64,000 nucleotides of DNA from Clostridiaceae bacterium (lineage in GTDB: Bacteria > Bacillota > Clostridia > Lachnospirales > Lachnospiraceae). The notes beneath the pieces are model-generated. The model had not been told where the DNA came from, did no database searches, and worked only from the letters and a program-made list of their open reading frames with translations. The position numbers were made by a program, and so were the translations under genes. This document shows, piece by piece, positions 1 through 8,325 of this stretch. The DNA lies in assembly GCA_910574345.1 (NCBI GenBank), contig CAJSZV010000025.1:1-64000 (forward strand), in the 5' to 3' direction. Position 1 is the first letter of the stretch. Every line of letters begins with the position of its first letter.

Positions 1-39
1 AAGGCAATAAATTACCAAAGAGTAAAACGAGAGGAAAAT

Positions 40-80
40 ACGCTGTACAGCCTATAAAATAAGGGCTATACAGCGTTTCT
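40..80. terminator. hairpin, probable terminator at left edge
   Basis: A 13-bp stem with one mismatch (40-52 pairs with 64-76) around an AT-rich 11-nt loop, followed on the plus strand by TTTCT. It lies about 190 bp past the end of cysK, so it may end cysK transcription from the right or that of a gene beyond the left edge. The T tract is weak on both sides. Confidence 0.45.
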
Positions 81-268
81 CTGTCTTGTAAACTGTCAAA
101 GACGGGATTTTACTATATACGTATTCGTCATTTCAAGGCTCTCTCAAAAATGGTGTGGCTGTGGTGTAGTAAGCGCCGCCGATTCGTATAATATCTCATT
201 CCAACGGTTTTTACAACTTCTGATGAAAATTTTTGCGAGTTATCGCAATCACATGCAATAAGAAGTGT

Positions 269-1237
269 TCATGATTCTAAGCTTTTAATCCCATCAACTG
301 GCAGCTCCTCTGCAAAAAGCGGCGTGGACAAATACCGGTCTCCTGTATCCGGGAGAAGAACCACTATGGTCTTTCCTTCATTCTCTGGTCTCTTTGCCAG
401 TTCTGCAGCCGCCCATGCTGCGGCCCCGGACGAGATTCCAACCAGCACCCCTTCCATTCGGCCAATCATCCTCCCAGCTGAATATGCATTCTCATCAGAT
501 ACGGTGATGATCTCATCATAAATCCGGGTATTCAGCACCTTTGGCACAAAACCTGCACCGATTCCCTGTATATTATGAGGACCGGCAATACCTGTTGAAA
601 GAAATGGGGAGCCTTCCGGTTCCACTGCCACCACTTTGACGGAAGGTTTCTTCTCTTTCAGATATTCTCCTACACCGGTAATGGTTCCGCCTGTGCCTAC
701 TCCGGCTACAAAAATGTCAACCTCTCCGTCTGTATCTTCATAAATCTCCGGTCCCGTAGTCCTTCTGTGAGCCGCCGGATTAGCCGGATTAACAAATTGT
801 CCGGCCACAACACTGCCGGGAATCTGTGACGCCAACTCTTTTGCCTTCTCGATGGCTCCTGCCATCCCTTTATGACCCTCACTCAGCACCAGCCTGGCTC
901 CATAGGCTTTCATTAGCTGCTGACGCTCCACAGACATAGTGTCAGGCATAACGATGACAGCCTCATATCCCCTGGCCGCTGCCACCGCCGCCAGGCCGAT
1001 TCCGGTATTACCTGATGTAGGTTCAATAATAACTGTTCCCGGCTTTAACCTTCCCTCTGCCTCTCCCTCATCAATCATGGACTTTGCCACCCGATCTTTT
1101 GCAGAACCGGCTGGATTCAGGTATTCCAGCTTTGCTAAAACCTTTGCCTTTAATCCCAGTTTCTCTTCAATGTGCGTAAGTTCCAATAACGGAGTTCTGC
1201 CAATCAGCTGATCGACAGAGGTATAGATCTTTGACAT
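269..1237 (-). CDS. cysK: cysteine synthase A (O-acetylserine sulfhydrylase)
   Basis: A cytoplasmic PLP enzyme that makes L-cysteine from O-acetyl-L-serine and sulfide. At 322 aa it has the normal family length. Visible motifs are NPAGSAKDR with the Schiff-base lysine near residue 47, TSGNTG (substrate carboxylate loop) near 75, GTGGTITG (PLP phosphate loop) near 180, and SSGAA near the C terminus. The start is supported by GGGAGG six bases upstream of ATG. It stands alone: no cysE, cystathionine gene or sulfate transporter is adjacent, and the upstream gene belongs to an AT-rich accessory patch. The fit to CysK is much better than to cystathionine beta-synthase because there is no heme or CBS region. 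Confidence 0.95.
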   Translation of the reverse strand: MSKIYTSVDQLIGRTPLLELTHIEEKLGLKAKVLAKLEYLNPAGSAKDRVAKSMIDEGEAEGRLKPGTVIIEPTSGNTGIGLAAVAAARGYEAVIVMPDTMSVERQQLMKAYGARLVLSEGHKGMAGAIEKAKELASQIPGSVVAGQFVNPANPAAHRRTTGPEIYEDTDGEVDIFVAGVGTGGTITGVGEYLKEKKPSVKVVAVEPEGSPFLSTGIAGPHNIQGIGAGFVPKVLNTRIYDEIITVSDENAYSAGRMIGRMEGVLVGISSGAAAWAAAELAKRPENEGKTIVVLLPDTGDRYLSTPLFAEELPVDGIKSLES

Positions 1238-1583
1238 GATTAATCCTCCCAGTGTGCTGTTCTCTTCTATGAATCCTTAACTTTCCAATATCCTGATAAA
1301 AATGTAACACATTTCCCAAAGAATGTCACTGCATTTTTTGATTTCCACCTCCCTGCTTAATCCTATGACTGCGGTAGTCTTTCATACTCACTTTCATAGA
1401 TATCTTGTTTTCATTTTCTGCTGCTCAAGAGGCACACAGTCTCCACATGTATACCAAATTAGAACATATCCCCACAAAATTGCGGAAATATAGGCAATAT
1501 TTATACAGTAGTAATACCGTTCGTGCAACCCATTTCCCACAAAATATAAGTTACATCAATTTTGCACCACCCTGATGCAAAAT
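1238..1583. other. 346-bp intergenic region upstream of cysK
   Basis: No gene seen. It should hold the cysK promoter (minus strand); a TATACA hexamer with TTGTGG 18 bp upstream, near 1440-1465, is a possible but weak candidate. I looked for a T-box or SAM riboswitch and found neither a T-box NGGUGGNACCGCG sequence nor a convincing terminator hairpin. Confidence 0.4.
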
Positions 1584-2459
1584 TTATTCTTTTTTCATAC
1601 CGTCGATGTCATCTTCCCCTGTCTTACTAGCTTCCAATGCTTGATATTCCTGATTTAATTCTCGCAATAATTCTTCCTCACTTGGTAAATACAATTTGTA
1701 TTTTGAAGCAAAAATTTGTGTTTCATTTTCTGGCAACGTATATTTGACCACAGATTCACTCTTGTCCGCACATAGTACAATGCCAATCGGAGGATTATCT
1801 CCCTCATTCATAAGCTCTCGTTCATAATAATGAACATACATTTGCATCTGCCCTAAATCCTGATGTGTTAAGTCTCCAACCTTTAAATCAATCAAAACAA
1901 AACATTTTAAGATGTAATTATAAAATACAAGGTCAATTCTAAAATGACGTCCATCAAACGTTATTCTTTTCTGTCTTGCGACAAAGGAAAATCCTCTGCC
2001 AAGCTCCAAAAGAAATTTCTGCAAATGCGTAATTAACGCTTGTTCCAAATCACTTTCATAAAAATCATCATTAGGTGTCAGTCCAAGAAATTCCAACACA
2101 TATGGGTCACGGATAACATCTTCTGGTTTTTTTGCCATCTCCAGTGTCTGAATTTCTGCCGCAACTTGCTCCTTATTTTTACTGGATAATAACCTTTCAT
2201 AGAACAAAGAATTTATCTGGCGCTCAAGTTGTCTGGTACTCCATTGAGATTTTACAGCTTCCTGCATATAAAATTCTCGTGCATTTTCATTCTCCACTCG
2301 CATCAGGAGCCGATAATGTGTCCAACTCAATTCGCTACGCAGTGCGTAGCCATTTGGAAATGTTAAATAAAACTGTCGCATATTTTTCAAGTTCGCAACG
2401 GTAAATCCTTTTCCAAAATCCTGTGTCATTTGCTTGGACAACTCTTTTAGTAAGCCCAT
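1584..2459 (-). CDS. YhcG-type PDDEXK nuclease family protein (DUF1016), N-terminally truncated
   Basis: 291 aa. The C-terminal two thirds match YhcG/DUF1016 proteins: a PDDEXK-like core with RITFDGRHFRIDLVFYN and FVLIDLKVG (D...xLK motif), which in the family is a nuclease-like domain linked to restriction or defence. The N-terminal DUF1016_N helical domain is only partly present. The reading frame continues upstream of the ATG for eight codons ending AEYG, the residues that normally precede GLLKELS in full-length homologues, then hits TAG at 2484-2486. About 50-60 N-terminal residues are therefore missing. AT-rich compared with cysK and the methyltransferase. Either a decaying pseudogene or a short surviving nuclease; no partner methylase is nearby. 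Confidence 0.75.
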   Translation of the reverse strand: MGLLKELSKQMTQDFGKGFTVANLKNMRQFYLTFPNGYALRSELSWTHYRLLMRVENENAREFYMQEAVKSQWSTRQLERQINSLFYERLLSSKNKEQVAAEIQTLEMAKKPEDVIRDPYVLEFLGLTPNDDFYESDLEQALITHLQKFLLELGRGFSFVARQKRITFDGRHFRIDLVFYNYILKCFVLIDLKVGDLTHQDLGQMQMYVHYYERELMNEGDNPPIGIVLCADKSESVVKYTLPENETQIFASKYKLYLPSEEELLRELNQEYQALEASKTGEDDIDGMKKE

Positions 2460-2517
2460 ACCATACTCCGCCTTCTCATTATCCTACTTCATATATTTTA
2501 AAACAGTTCCTTTAAAA

Positions 2518-3741
2518 TTATATATCCGCATCATCTTGTTCATAATTATAAAATTTTACAAATTTAGTATAATAAGATTTTATTTCAATAATGAAAGAAG
2601 CTGATTCTATCTTACCTTCAAGGAACTTCTTACAAATTTCAGCTATTCCCTCTAACACTTCATCTATACACTCATCTTCTACCATCTCAAGTTTTTCAGG
2701 AAATACTTCAGCAAATTTTTTGCAATTATGTGAACCATTTACTAAATCATCCATCAACAAAAAACATTGATGAATATCTTGCATATCAAATATTATATCT
2801 GTATTTCCTATGGCATCAACCATTTCCAATCGTTCCACGGAATATTCATTTTCCTCATACAAATATTCTACCTCATCTATTAACGATTGTGGAACAATAC
2901 CTTTGCATATTTCTTGAATATATTCATTCACCAAGCCAATATCTAATTCTAAAGGTTCAATTCCATCAAGAAATCTTGTAAAAGTATTGCTATCTTTAGA
3001 ATTTCTAAAATACACTAGCAATTCTTTCAATGCGACTCTTTCGTCTATTTTTTGCCTTTGCAAAGAATTTTTCGGATAGTTTGATAAAAAGATTTTCTCT
3101 GCTTTCGAACCACTACGTAATTCATAAGTATAAGTTTGATTCTTTGCACAGCCTTCATATACCAACTGGTAGTACTTTTTTGAAAGTCCTCCAATCACCC
3201 TACCTAAAAGTTCTTTTACATCATTTGAAATCAAAATTTTATTCGTTATAAAATGATATTGTAATTTATCTAAAGAAATGTATTTTTCAATAAATTTCGC
3301 CAACATCTTTTGTTCTCTGCTATACTGAGATTCTAAGTTGAAACGATTATATCTCGCAGATTTATAAAAAATAGAAAGCATTTGCAAAAAATCATTTTCA
3401 CGAATATTCATTTTCAAATTTGCATTTCTACAAATTCGTTCGTTAAGTGCAATATGACTATGCGTAATTAAACTTTTTTCAAATTCTTCATGTGTATCTA
3501 ATTCAACTTTTTCCCAAAGTACCAATACAATTTTTTGCAGTCGTTCTATTCCTACAGATACATGATATAAAAAAGAAAATAACATTGAATCCTGATTTAT
3601 CACCTCTATCTGATTGAGCATATGTACCCCATCATAAATAAATTCGCCTGCAATATCTAACTCTATAACCATATTAAAATTTTTATAGTTCCACAATTTA
3701 TCAGGAAATAAAGAATTCAAAATGACTCTCCCTCCATTCAT
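2518..3741 (-). CDS. hypothetical protein, AT-rich accessory gene
   Basis: 407 aa, not recognised. It has no signal peptide or membrane segment and is rich in Lys, Glu, Ile and Tyr, with markedly lower GC than its neighbours, which suggests horizontal acquisition. Residues about 58-100 (GIERLQKIVLVLWEKVE then ITHSHIALNERI) faintly resemble the paired helices of HEPN/AbiV-like proteins, with a conserved-looking Glu-Arg and a downstream His; this is weak inference. The start ATG is preceded by poor ribosome-site sequence. It lies 28 bp beyond the methyltransferase stop and 58 bp before the YhcG remnant on the same strand, so the two accessory genes may be a leftover defence islet. Confidence 0.6.
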   Translation of the reverse strand: MNGGRVILNSLFPDKLWNYKNFNMVIELDIAGEFIYDGVHMLNQIEVINQDSMLFSFLYHVSVGIERLQKIVLVLWEKVELDTHEEFEKSLITHSHIALNERICRNANLKMNIRENDFLQMLSIFYKSARYNRFNLESQYSREQKMLAKFIEKYISLDKLQYHFITNKILISNDVKELLGRVIGGLSKKYYQLVYEGCAKNQTYTYELRSGSKAEKIFLSNYPKNSLQRQKIDERVALKELLVYFRNSKDSNTFTRFLDGIEPLELDIGLVNEYIQEICKGIVPQSLIDEVEYLYEENEYSVERLEMVDAIGNTDIIFDMQDIHQCFLLMDDLVNGSHNCKKFAEVFPEKLEMVEDECIDEVLEGIAEICKKFLEGKIESASFIIEIKSYYTKFVKFYNYEQDDADI

Positions 3742-3769
3742 CCATAAAACACTAATAATCTATATCTAT

Positions 3770-5506
3770 TTATGTCATCCCAAAATACTTCAAGGCATCC
3801 TTTATCGCTTCCACTTTCTCCGTCGTCGGATGCTTCCTCAGCTGTTTCAATTCTTCTTCCGCATTCGAGGCATCATACATCGGTAATCCTAACTCCCTCT
3901 TTACCTCTGCGATATATGCGGTATGTACTTTGAAGCCATATTTCGCTTCTATGTACTCCTTAATCATCTTGTATGTAACCCGCTCTTTCGGCTTGTATGC
4001 TGCGGCTCTCTTGGCGATATTATCAAGCGGCACTTTGCCCTCACCCTCGCCAAACTCCACTTTTACGTTGATTACGCTGTCGGGTTTTTTGTGGGAAAGC
4101 ATTACAACCGTCTCCACATGCACCCCCCACCCAAACATATCACAGCACCTCACCTTCCTCACCTCATACCCTCTGTCGCACAAATACCGCAGATCTCTGG
4201 CCAGCGTAGCCGAATCGCAGCTCACATACACCACCCGCTCCGGCTCCATGGCCACAATGGTATCCAGACATTTTGTGTCGCAGCCTTTCCGGGGCGGGTC
4301 CACTACGATTACATCAGCCCGAATATGGCCTCTTTCATACTCCCTGGGCAGCACTTCCTCTGCCTTCCCCACAAAAAATTCCACATTGTCAATGCCATTA
4401 ACGGCTGCATTTTGTCTGGCATCATCAATGGCCTGGGGGATTATCTCCACACCGTACACCTGCTTTGCCTTCTGAGCCAGGAACAGAGAGATGGTCCCGA
4501 TGCCGCAGTACAGATCCCACACCGCTTCACTGCCTGTAAGCCCGGCATACTCCAGTGCGGTTTTATAAAGTTTTTCTGTCTGTTCCGGATTGACCTGATA
4601 AAAAGACAAAGGCGATATCTGATATTTTATATTACCAATATAATCCTCTATATAACCCGGTCCATAGAGATTGACGATCTCCGTCCCCATAATCACATTG
4701 GTCTTCTCCGTATTCACACTGATCGAAACACTGGTCATGCCCTTTACCTGTATCAATCCCTTTACCAAACGGTCCGCCCTGGGTATCTCCCGTCCATTGA
4801 TCACCAGGCACACCATTATCTGCCCTGTGCGAAATCCCTTTCGTATCAGCACATGGCGCACCAGGCCTTCATGGCGCTGCTCATCATAAGCCTTGATGCG
4901 GTTTTGCCCCATAAACTCCTTGATGATCTTAAGAACCTGACCATTCTCCTCCACTCCGAGAAGACAATCTTCCTGGGGAATAATGGTATGGGTCCGTCCC
5001 GCATAAAATCCGGTGACAAGATTTCCCTCTTTATCTGTACCAAAAGGAAATTGCGCCTTATTGCGGTATCTCCATGGATGGTCCATTCCCATAATAGGCA
5101 GAAACCGAGGGGACTCTTTCTTTTCCTCCCCCCTGCTTTCTTCTGTTTCGTCTCTTTCCACCCGCACCAGATCATCAAATCCTCCAATGCGCACCAGATT
5201 ATTATATGCCTTATGTTCCTTAAACTTAAGCTGCGCTTCATAACTCATAGCCTGGAGCTGGCATCCGCCGCACTGGCGGGCTACAGGGCATGGAGGCTGT
5301 ATTCTGTCAGACGATGGCCGAAGAATCTTCACGAGCCGGGCAAATCCATAGGATTTTTTTGTCTTCATCACACTGGCTTCCACCAAATCACCAATGACCG
5401 TATCCTTAATAAACCATATATACCCGTCCTGCCTGCCGATTCCCGCTCCTTCATCACTCATATCTTCTATGGCCACCACAAAGGTGTCGTTCTTCTTTTT
5501 GTCCAT
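3770..5506 (-). CDS. rlmD: 23S rRNA (uracil-5-)-methyltransferase, RlmD/RumA family, with C-terminal extension
   Basis: 578 aa from the ATG at 5506, which has GAGGAG eight bases upstream; an in-frame GTG at 5512 is too close to that site. Domains in order: TRAM RNA-binding domain (about 8-65), Fe-S cysteine cluster PPCPVARQCGGCQLQ (about 73-87), Rossmann SAM-binding core with DLYCGIGTISLF, and the catalytic cysteine in YVSCDSATLARDL. It methylates U747/U1939-type uridines in 23S rRNA using SAM. The canonical family ends near HVETVVMLS; here about 105 further residues follow (VTYKMIKEYIEAKYG, TAYIAEVKRELG, AIKDALKYFGMT), an extra helical module. From memory the same module occurs at other clostridial C termini. 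Which uridine is modified cannot be told from sequence. Confidence 0.88.
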   Translation of the reverse strand: MDKKKNDTFVVAIEDMSDEGAGIGRQDGYIWFIKDTVIGDLVEASVMKTKKSYGFARLVKILRPSSDRIQPPCPVARQCGGCQLQAMSYEAQLKFKEHKAYNNLVRIGGFDDLVRVERDETEESRGEEKKESPRFLPIMGMDHPWRYRNKAQFPFGTDKEGNLVTGFYAGRTHTIIPQEDCLLGVEENGQVLKIIKEFMGQNRIKAYDEQRHEGLVRHVLIRKGFRTGQIMVCLVINGREIPRADRLVKGLIQVKGMTSVSISVNTEKTNVIMGTEIVNLYGPGYIEDYIGNIKYQISPLSFYQVNPEQTEKLYKTALEYAGLTGSEAVWDLYCGIGTISLFLAQKAKQVYGVEIIPQAIDDARQNAAVNGIDNVEFFVGKAEEVLPREYERGHIRADVIVVDPPRKGCDTKCLDTIVAMEPERVVYVSCDSATLARDLRYLCDRGYEVRKVRCCDMFGWGVHVETVVMLSHKKPDSVINVKVEFGEGEGKVPLDNIAKRAAAYKPKERVTYKMIKEYIEAKYGFKVHTAYIAEVKRELGLPMYDASNAEEELKQLRKHPTTEKVEAIKDALKYFGMT

Positions 5507-5568
5507 ATACACCGCTCCTCTTTTCTATGCAGAAAATTTGTTGCTGTTTCTTAAGAATTATTTCCAGA

Positions 5569-5597
5569 ATTTTACACATCTTTTATGGAATAAACAA
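5569..5597 (-). promoter_or_regulatory. promoter for the RlmD-type gene
   Basis: Read on the minus strand: TTGTTT, 17-bp spacer, TAAAAT, with a TG just before the -10. It starts transcription about 55 bases upstream of the ATG at 5506. Confidence 0.55.
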
Positions 5598-5728
5598 ACT
5601 CTATTCACATTTCCCTGATATGATATAACCATGATATCGAAAAGATACATACAAGCCTGATACCAAGGGCGGACATCCCCCGCAGGCTGAACCTAACCTT
5701 AACCATCCCAAGGCGGATGGAGGAACTT

Positions 5729-5812
5729 ATGAATGAGGCAGGCGGCACTCAGCGCGCAACCGTTGCCAGCCTCGACAAACAATTCAGAGCAGCCCTCCTG
5801 CTTTTCATATAG
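5729..5812 (+). CDS. possible 27-residue peptide
   Basis: ATG preceded by GGAGGA four bases upstream, a tight spacing. The frame reads 27 codons to TAG and begins MNEAGGTQRATVASLD; no family is known to me. A second ATG four bases later opens a longer frame that runs antisense through yhaM and is probably spurious. The 19-bp hairpin at 5827-5879 follows 14 bases after the stop. It could equally be part of a noncoding RNA. Confidence 0.3.
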   Translation: MNEAGGTQRATVASLDKQFRAALLLFI

Positions 5813-5826
5813 ATTGCAATACACCG

Positions 5827-5879
5827 AACGGAGTCTTGGAAAAAGGGATAAGATACATCTCTTTTTCCAAGACTCCGTT
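5827..5879. terminator. 19-bp perfect inverted repeat, probable terminator
   Basis: Arms 5827-5845 and 5861-5879 are exact reverse complements around a 15-nt loop. On the plus strand GGCTGTTTTC follows, giving a short T tract; on the minus strand, 20 bases past the yhaM stop, no T tract follows. It probably serves the plus-strand transcript, yhaM, or both. Confidence 0.6.
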
Positions 5880-5899
5880 GGCTGTTTTCATCCGGCTGG

Positions 5900-6847
5900 T
5901 CAGTTCTCAGCAGTCTTCCGGATATTGGTTTCCAAGAGACGGTTATATCCAATCCATCCCTGGTTGTCTCCGGAAGCCCGCAGAGCTTCTATCATGGTTT
6001 CCATCTTGGCATCCGTATTATCTGCAAAATTCAAGGCCAAAGCCTCTAAAAGCGCCGGTTTTTTCGGTGAACCATATTCCAGTTCTCCATGATGGGACAC
6101 AATACAGTGTTTCAGTTCTGATTCCAGCTTGGGCGGAAAACCCGGAATCCTGCGAATTCTCTCCGTCAGCATCTCCACTCCGATAACGATATGTCCCAGC
6201 AGCTGCCCGTCATCAGTATAGTCATTCTCCGGAAATACAGACAATTCCCGAAGTTTTCCCACATCATGGAACATGGCGGCAGTTAACAGCAAGTCACGAT
6301 TCAGTTCCCGGTAATATCCTGCAAAATAGTCGCACATTTTTACCACACTGAGAGTATGTTCCAAAAGCCCTCCTACAAATCCATGATGAACGCTTTTCGC
6401 TGCGCTGTGAAACCGGAATGCCTTGGCAAATTGTAAATCTTCCACAAAAAAACTGACAGCCAGTTTATTTAAGTAGGGATTCTCGATTTTTTTTACATAT
6501 CCGGTCAGCTCCCCATACATTTTATCAATGTCTTTGCCTGACACAGGAAGATAATCCGCCGCCGTATACTCTCCCTCCGAGGCCTTTCTGATACGGCGTA
6601 CATTCAGCTGATTGGAGCCCTGAAAGACCGTAACATCCGCATCCACATGAACATAGTCCATGGTCTCAAAACTGCCGATTCCCGGTGAACCCAAATCCCA
6701 GATCTTGGAGTCAATGGTCCCCGTTTTATCCTGAAGAACCAAATTGCCGTATTCTTTTCCCGCTTTTGTCAAAGCAATCTGTTTATTTTTACACAGATAC
6801 ACCTCGGATATCCGCATTCCTTCCCGCAACGTATCGATATACTTCAT
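5900..6847 (-). CDS. yhaM: 3'-5' exoribonuclease YhaM
   Basis: 315 aa from the ATG at 6847, matching the roughly 314-aa family length. GGAGGG lies ten bases upstream, whereas the in-frame ATG 27 bp earlier has no ribosome site. The N-terminal OB-fold (about 1-95, TRxKxG-like KAGKEYGNLVLQDKTGTID) is followed by an HD phosphohydrolase domain with HHGFVGGLLEHTLSV, the metal ligands in MFHDVGK and IVSHHGELEYG. The enzyme is a metal-dependent 3'-5' exonuclease acting on RNA and, in some species, DNA replication intermediates. It reads in the same direction as the HtrA-like gene upstream, 56 bp away, and may share its transcript. Confidence 0.92.
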   Translation of the reverse strand: MKYIDTLREGMRISEVYLCKNKQIALTKAGKEYGNLVLQDKTGTIDSKIWDLGSPGIGSFETMDYVHVDADVTVFQGSNQLNVRRIRKASEGEYTAADYLPVSGKDIDKMYGELTGYVKKIENPYLNKLAVSFFVEDLQFAKAFRFHSAAKSVHHGFVGGLLEHTLSVVKMCDYFAGYYRELNRDLLLTAAMFHDVGKLRELSVFPENDYTDDGQLLGHIVIGVEMLTERIRRIPGFPPKLESELKHCIVSHHGELEYGSPKKPALLEALALNFADNTDAKMETMIEALRASGDNQGWIGYNRLLETNIRKTAEN

Positions 6848-6903
6848 CTTTTTGTTGCCCTCCATTCTTTCCATAAGGCTTTCTATACACGAAGCCAGGT
6901 TAT

Positions 6904-8304
6904 CTACCTGGCTCCTATAGTCACCTGATATTCTAATTCTTTATATTCTTCAATAGCCTTTCTCTGAACTACAACCGTAACCACGGAATCAGGATTCAGG
7001 GACTCCGTCTCATTCTGGTAATCCCTGATGGTGGCAATGTCCTTTCCCCCTATATTGACAATAATATCTCCGTTCTGAATTCCTGCATTATAAGCAGGTC
7101 CGTCCTGAATGCTCTCTGTCACATAGATTCCCAAAGGAATCCCCTCCGACGTCATGGCGGTGCTGACCTCCTGGCCGCGAATCCCCATATAGGGAATGGG
7201 CTGTCCGTTGGACATCTTTTCCAATATGGATTTGTAATCCGAAACTGCCATAGCTACGGTAAAGCCGCCTGGATTCCCCTCTCCATATCCGTCTGTGACC
7301 CAGCCAACGACTTCCCCGGCCAGATTCACCAAAAAAGTTCCCGCCTCTGCGTTGCTCTTTATATCTGCGTATAAAAGCCGTGTCACTCCGTCTGCCACCT
7401 GAACATTCCTGGCCACATAAGAAATGGTTCCGTAAGCACTGGAATGAACCACTCCCGCCGGCGCTCCTAAAGCGGCAACCAGATCGCCTTGTCTTATGCT
7501 GTAAGAATTGCCCAGCTTTAAAACCTCCACCTCTGTCAGGGCTTTCTCATTCATCTGGGAAGTGGACACGCTTACAATCGCCATATTGGATATGGCATCT
7601 GTCTTTTTAATCGTTCCGTCCGCCTCTGTTCCGTTGGCAAATGTTACTTTAATAGAATCTGCGTGCTCCACTGCCGCTTCCGGCGTCAGGATCAGCAGCT
7701 CCTGATCCGTTACCGCTATGGCCACGCCGGCATAAAGGCCGGCGGTCTCCACCGGGTTATCAAACCAATCTACCTCTTTTTTTACGGAATGCACCTCGAC
7801 GATCCCTTTGTCCGCTTTTTGCACTACATCCCTAAAGGTTCCGTATAATTCGGCCAGATCGTCCAGGGAATATTCATACCCCTCTATTACGGAATATATC
7901 ACTTCCTCCAAAGTCTCTGTCTCTGATTCCGTCTCTTCTGTCGTTGTCTCGCTTTCTGTCTCCGGCTCCTCTGTTGTCTCTGTCTCAGCCTCAGGTGCGC
8001 TGTCACTGACTGCCTGATCGGATTCCTCCGGACTGGACTCTATGATCTGGGAATCCGGATCATCTTTTGGAATCGTAACCGGAATACTCTCCTGGGTAGG
8101 ATGCTCCACTAAATATTTTTCTGCCAAAGGTCTTGCAACGGCAAAGCCGGCTCCGGCGGCAGCACCGCCTAAAACGGCAATAAAACTCAGAGCTGCCATC
8201 CTTCCTGCCAGCTGCTTCCTCGTCATAGGAGGCCTTGCAATCTTTTCCCGTATAAACTGACGTTTTTCTCTGGGCTCCTGTTCAGACTGATTCATATCCG
8301 GCAT
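6904..8304 (-). CDS. membrane-anchored HtrA-like PDZ protein with degenerate protease domain
   Basis: 466 aa. A basic cytoplasmic N terminus is followed by one membrane helix (about 36-58), a Glu/Thr/Ser-rich linker (about 80-135), a trypsin-fold region (about 150-365) and a C-terminal PDZ domain (about 370-460, with AGIQNGDIIVNIGG). The layout is that of Gram-positive HtrA/DegP. None of the catalytic triad is recognisable: the TNNHV histidine position reads ILTPEA (205-210), the DLA aspartate position reads SNMAIV (239-244), and the NPGNSGGPL serine loop reads NAEAGTFL (318-325), while the following VNLAGEVVGW aligns well. It is probably a non-proteolytic scaffold or sensor outside the membrane. 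The start has GAGGAGG six bases upstream. Confidence 0.85.
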   Translation of the reverse strand: MPDMNQSEQEPREKRQFIREKIARPPMTRKQLAGRMAALSFIAVLGGAAAGAGFAVARPLAEKYLVEHPTQESIPVTIPKDDPDSQIIESSPEESDQAVSDSAPEAETETTEEPETESETTTEETESETETLEEVIYSVIEGYEYSLDDLAELYGTFRDVVQKADKGIVEVHSVKKEVDWFDNPVETAGLYAGVAIAVTDQELLILTPEAAVEHADSIKVTFANGTEADGTIKKTDAISNMAIVSVSTSQMNEKALTEVEVLKLGNSYSIRQGDLVAALGAPAGVVHSSAYGTISYVARNVQVADGVTRLLYADIKSNAEAGTFLVNLAGEVVGWVTDGYGEGNPGGFTVAMAVSDYKSILEKMSNGQPIPYMGIRGQEVSTAMTSEGIPLGIYVTESIQDGPAYNAGIQNGDIIVNIGGKDIATIRDYQNETESLNPDSVVTVVVQRKAIEEYKELEYQVTIGAR

Positions 8305-8325
8305 AGGATTCCTCCTCTCTGCGCT

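Larger units (their letters stand above)
5640..5880 (+). ncRNA. possible structured RNA or leader (unclassified)
   Basis: The stretch between two minus-strand genes folds well on the plus strand. AGCCTG...CAGGCT encloses an inner GCGG/CCGC pair (about 5653-5690), then CCATCC-CAAGGC-GGATGG (about 5705-5722), then a 19-bp perfect terminal hairpin. I do not recognise the class: 6S, SRP, tmRNA and common riboswitch signatures are not evident. It also contains a micro-ORF (5729-5812). Confidence 0.3.

Noticed and set aside
1238-1583. T-box or SAM riboswitch before cysK
   Set aside because: Neither the T-box core nor a SAM-type core or terminator/antiterminator pair could be found.
3923-5554. Long open frame (543 aa) on the plus strand opposite the RlmD-type gene
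   Set aside because: It is the shadow of a well-supported methyltransferase; its translation is His/Pro/Leu-rich with no domain and no ribosome site.
5733-6186. Overlapping plus-strand frames of about 116-119 aa
   Set aside because: Mostly antisense to yhaM and cross the 19-bp hairpin; no conserved features.
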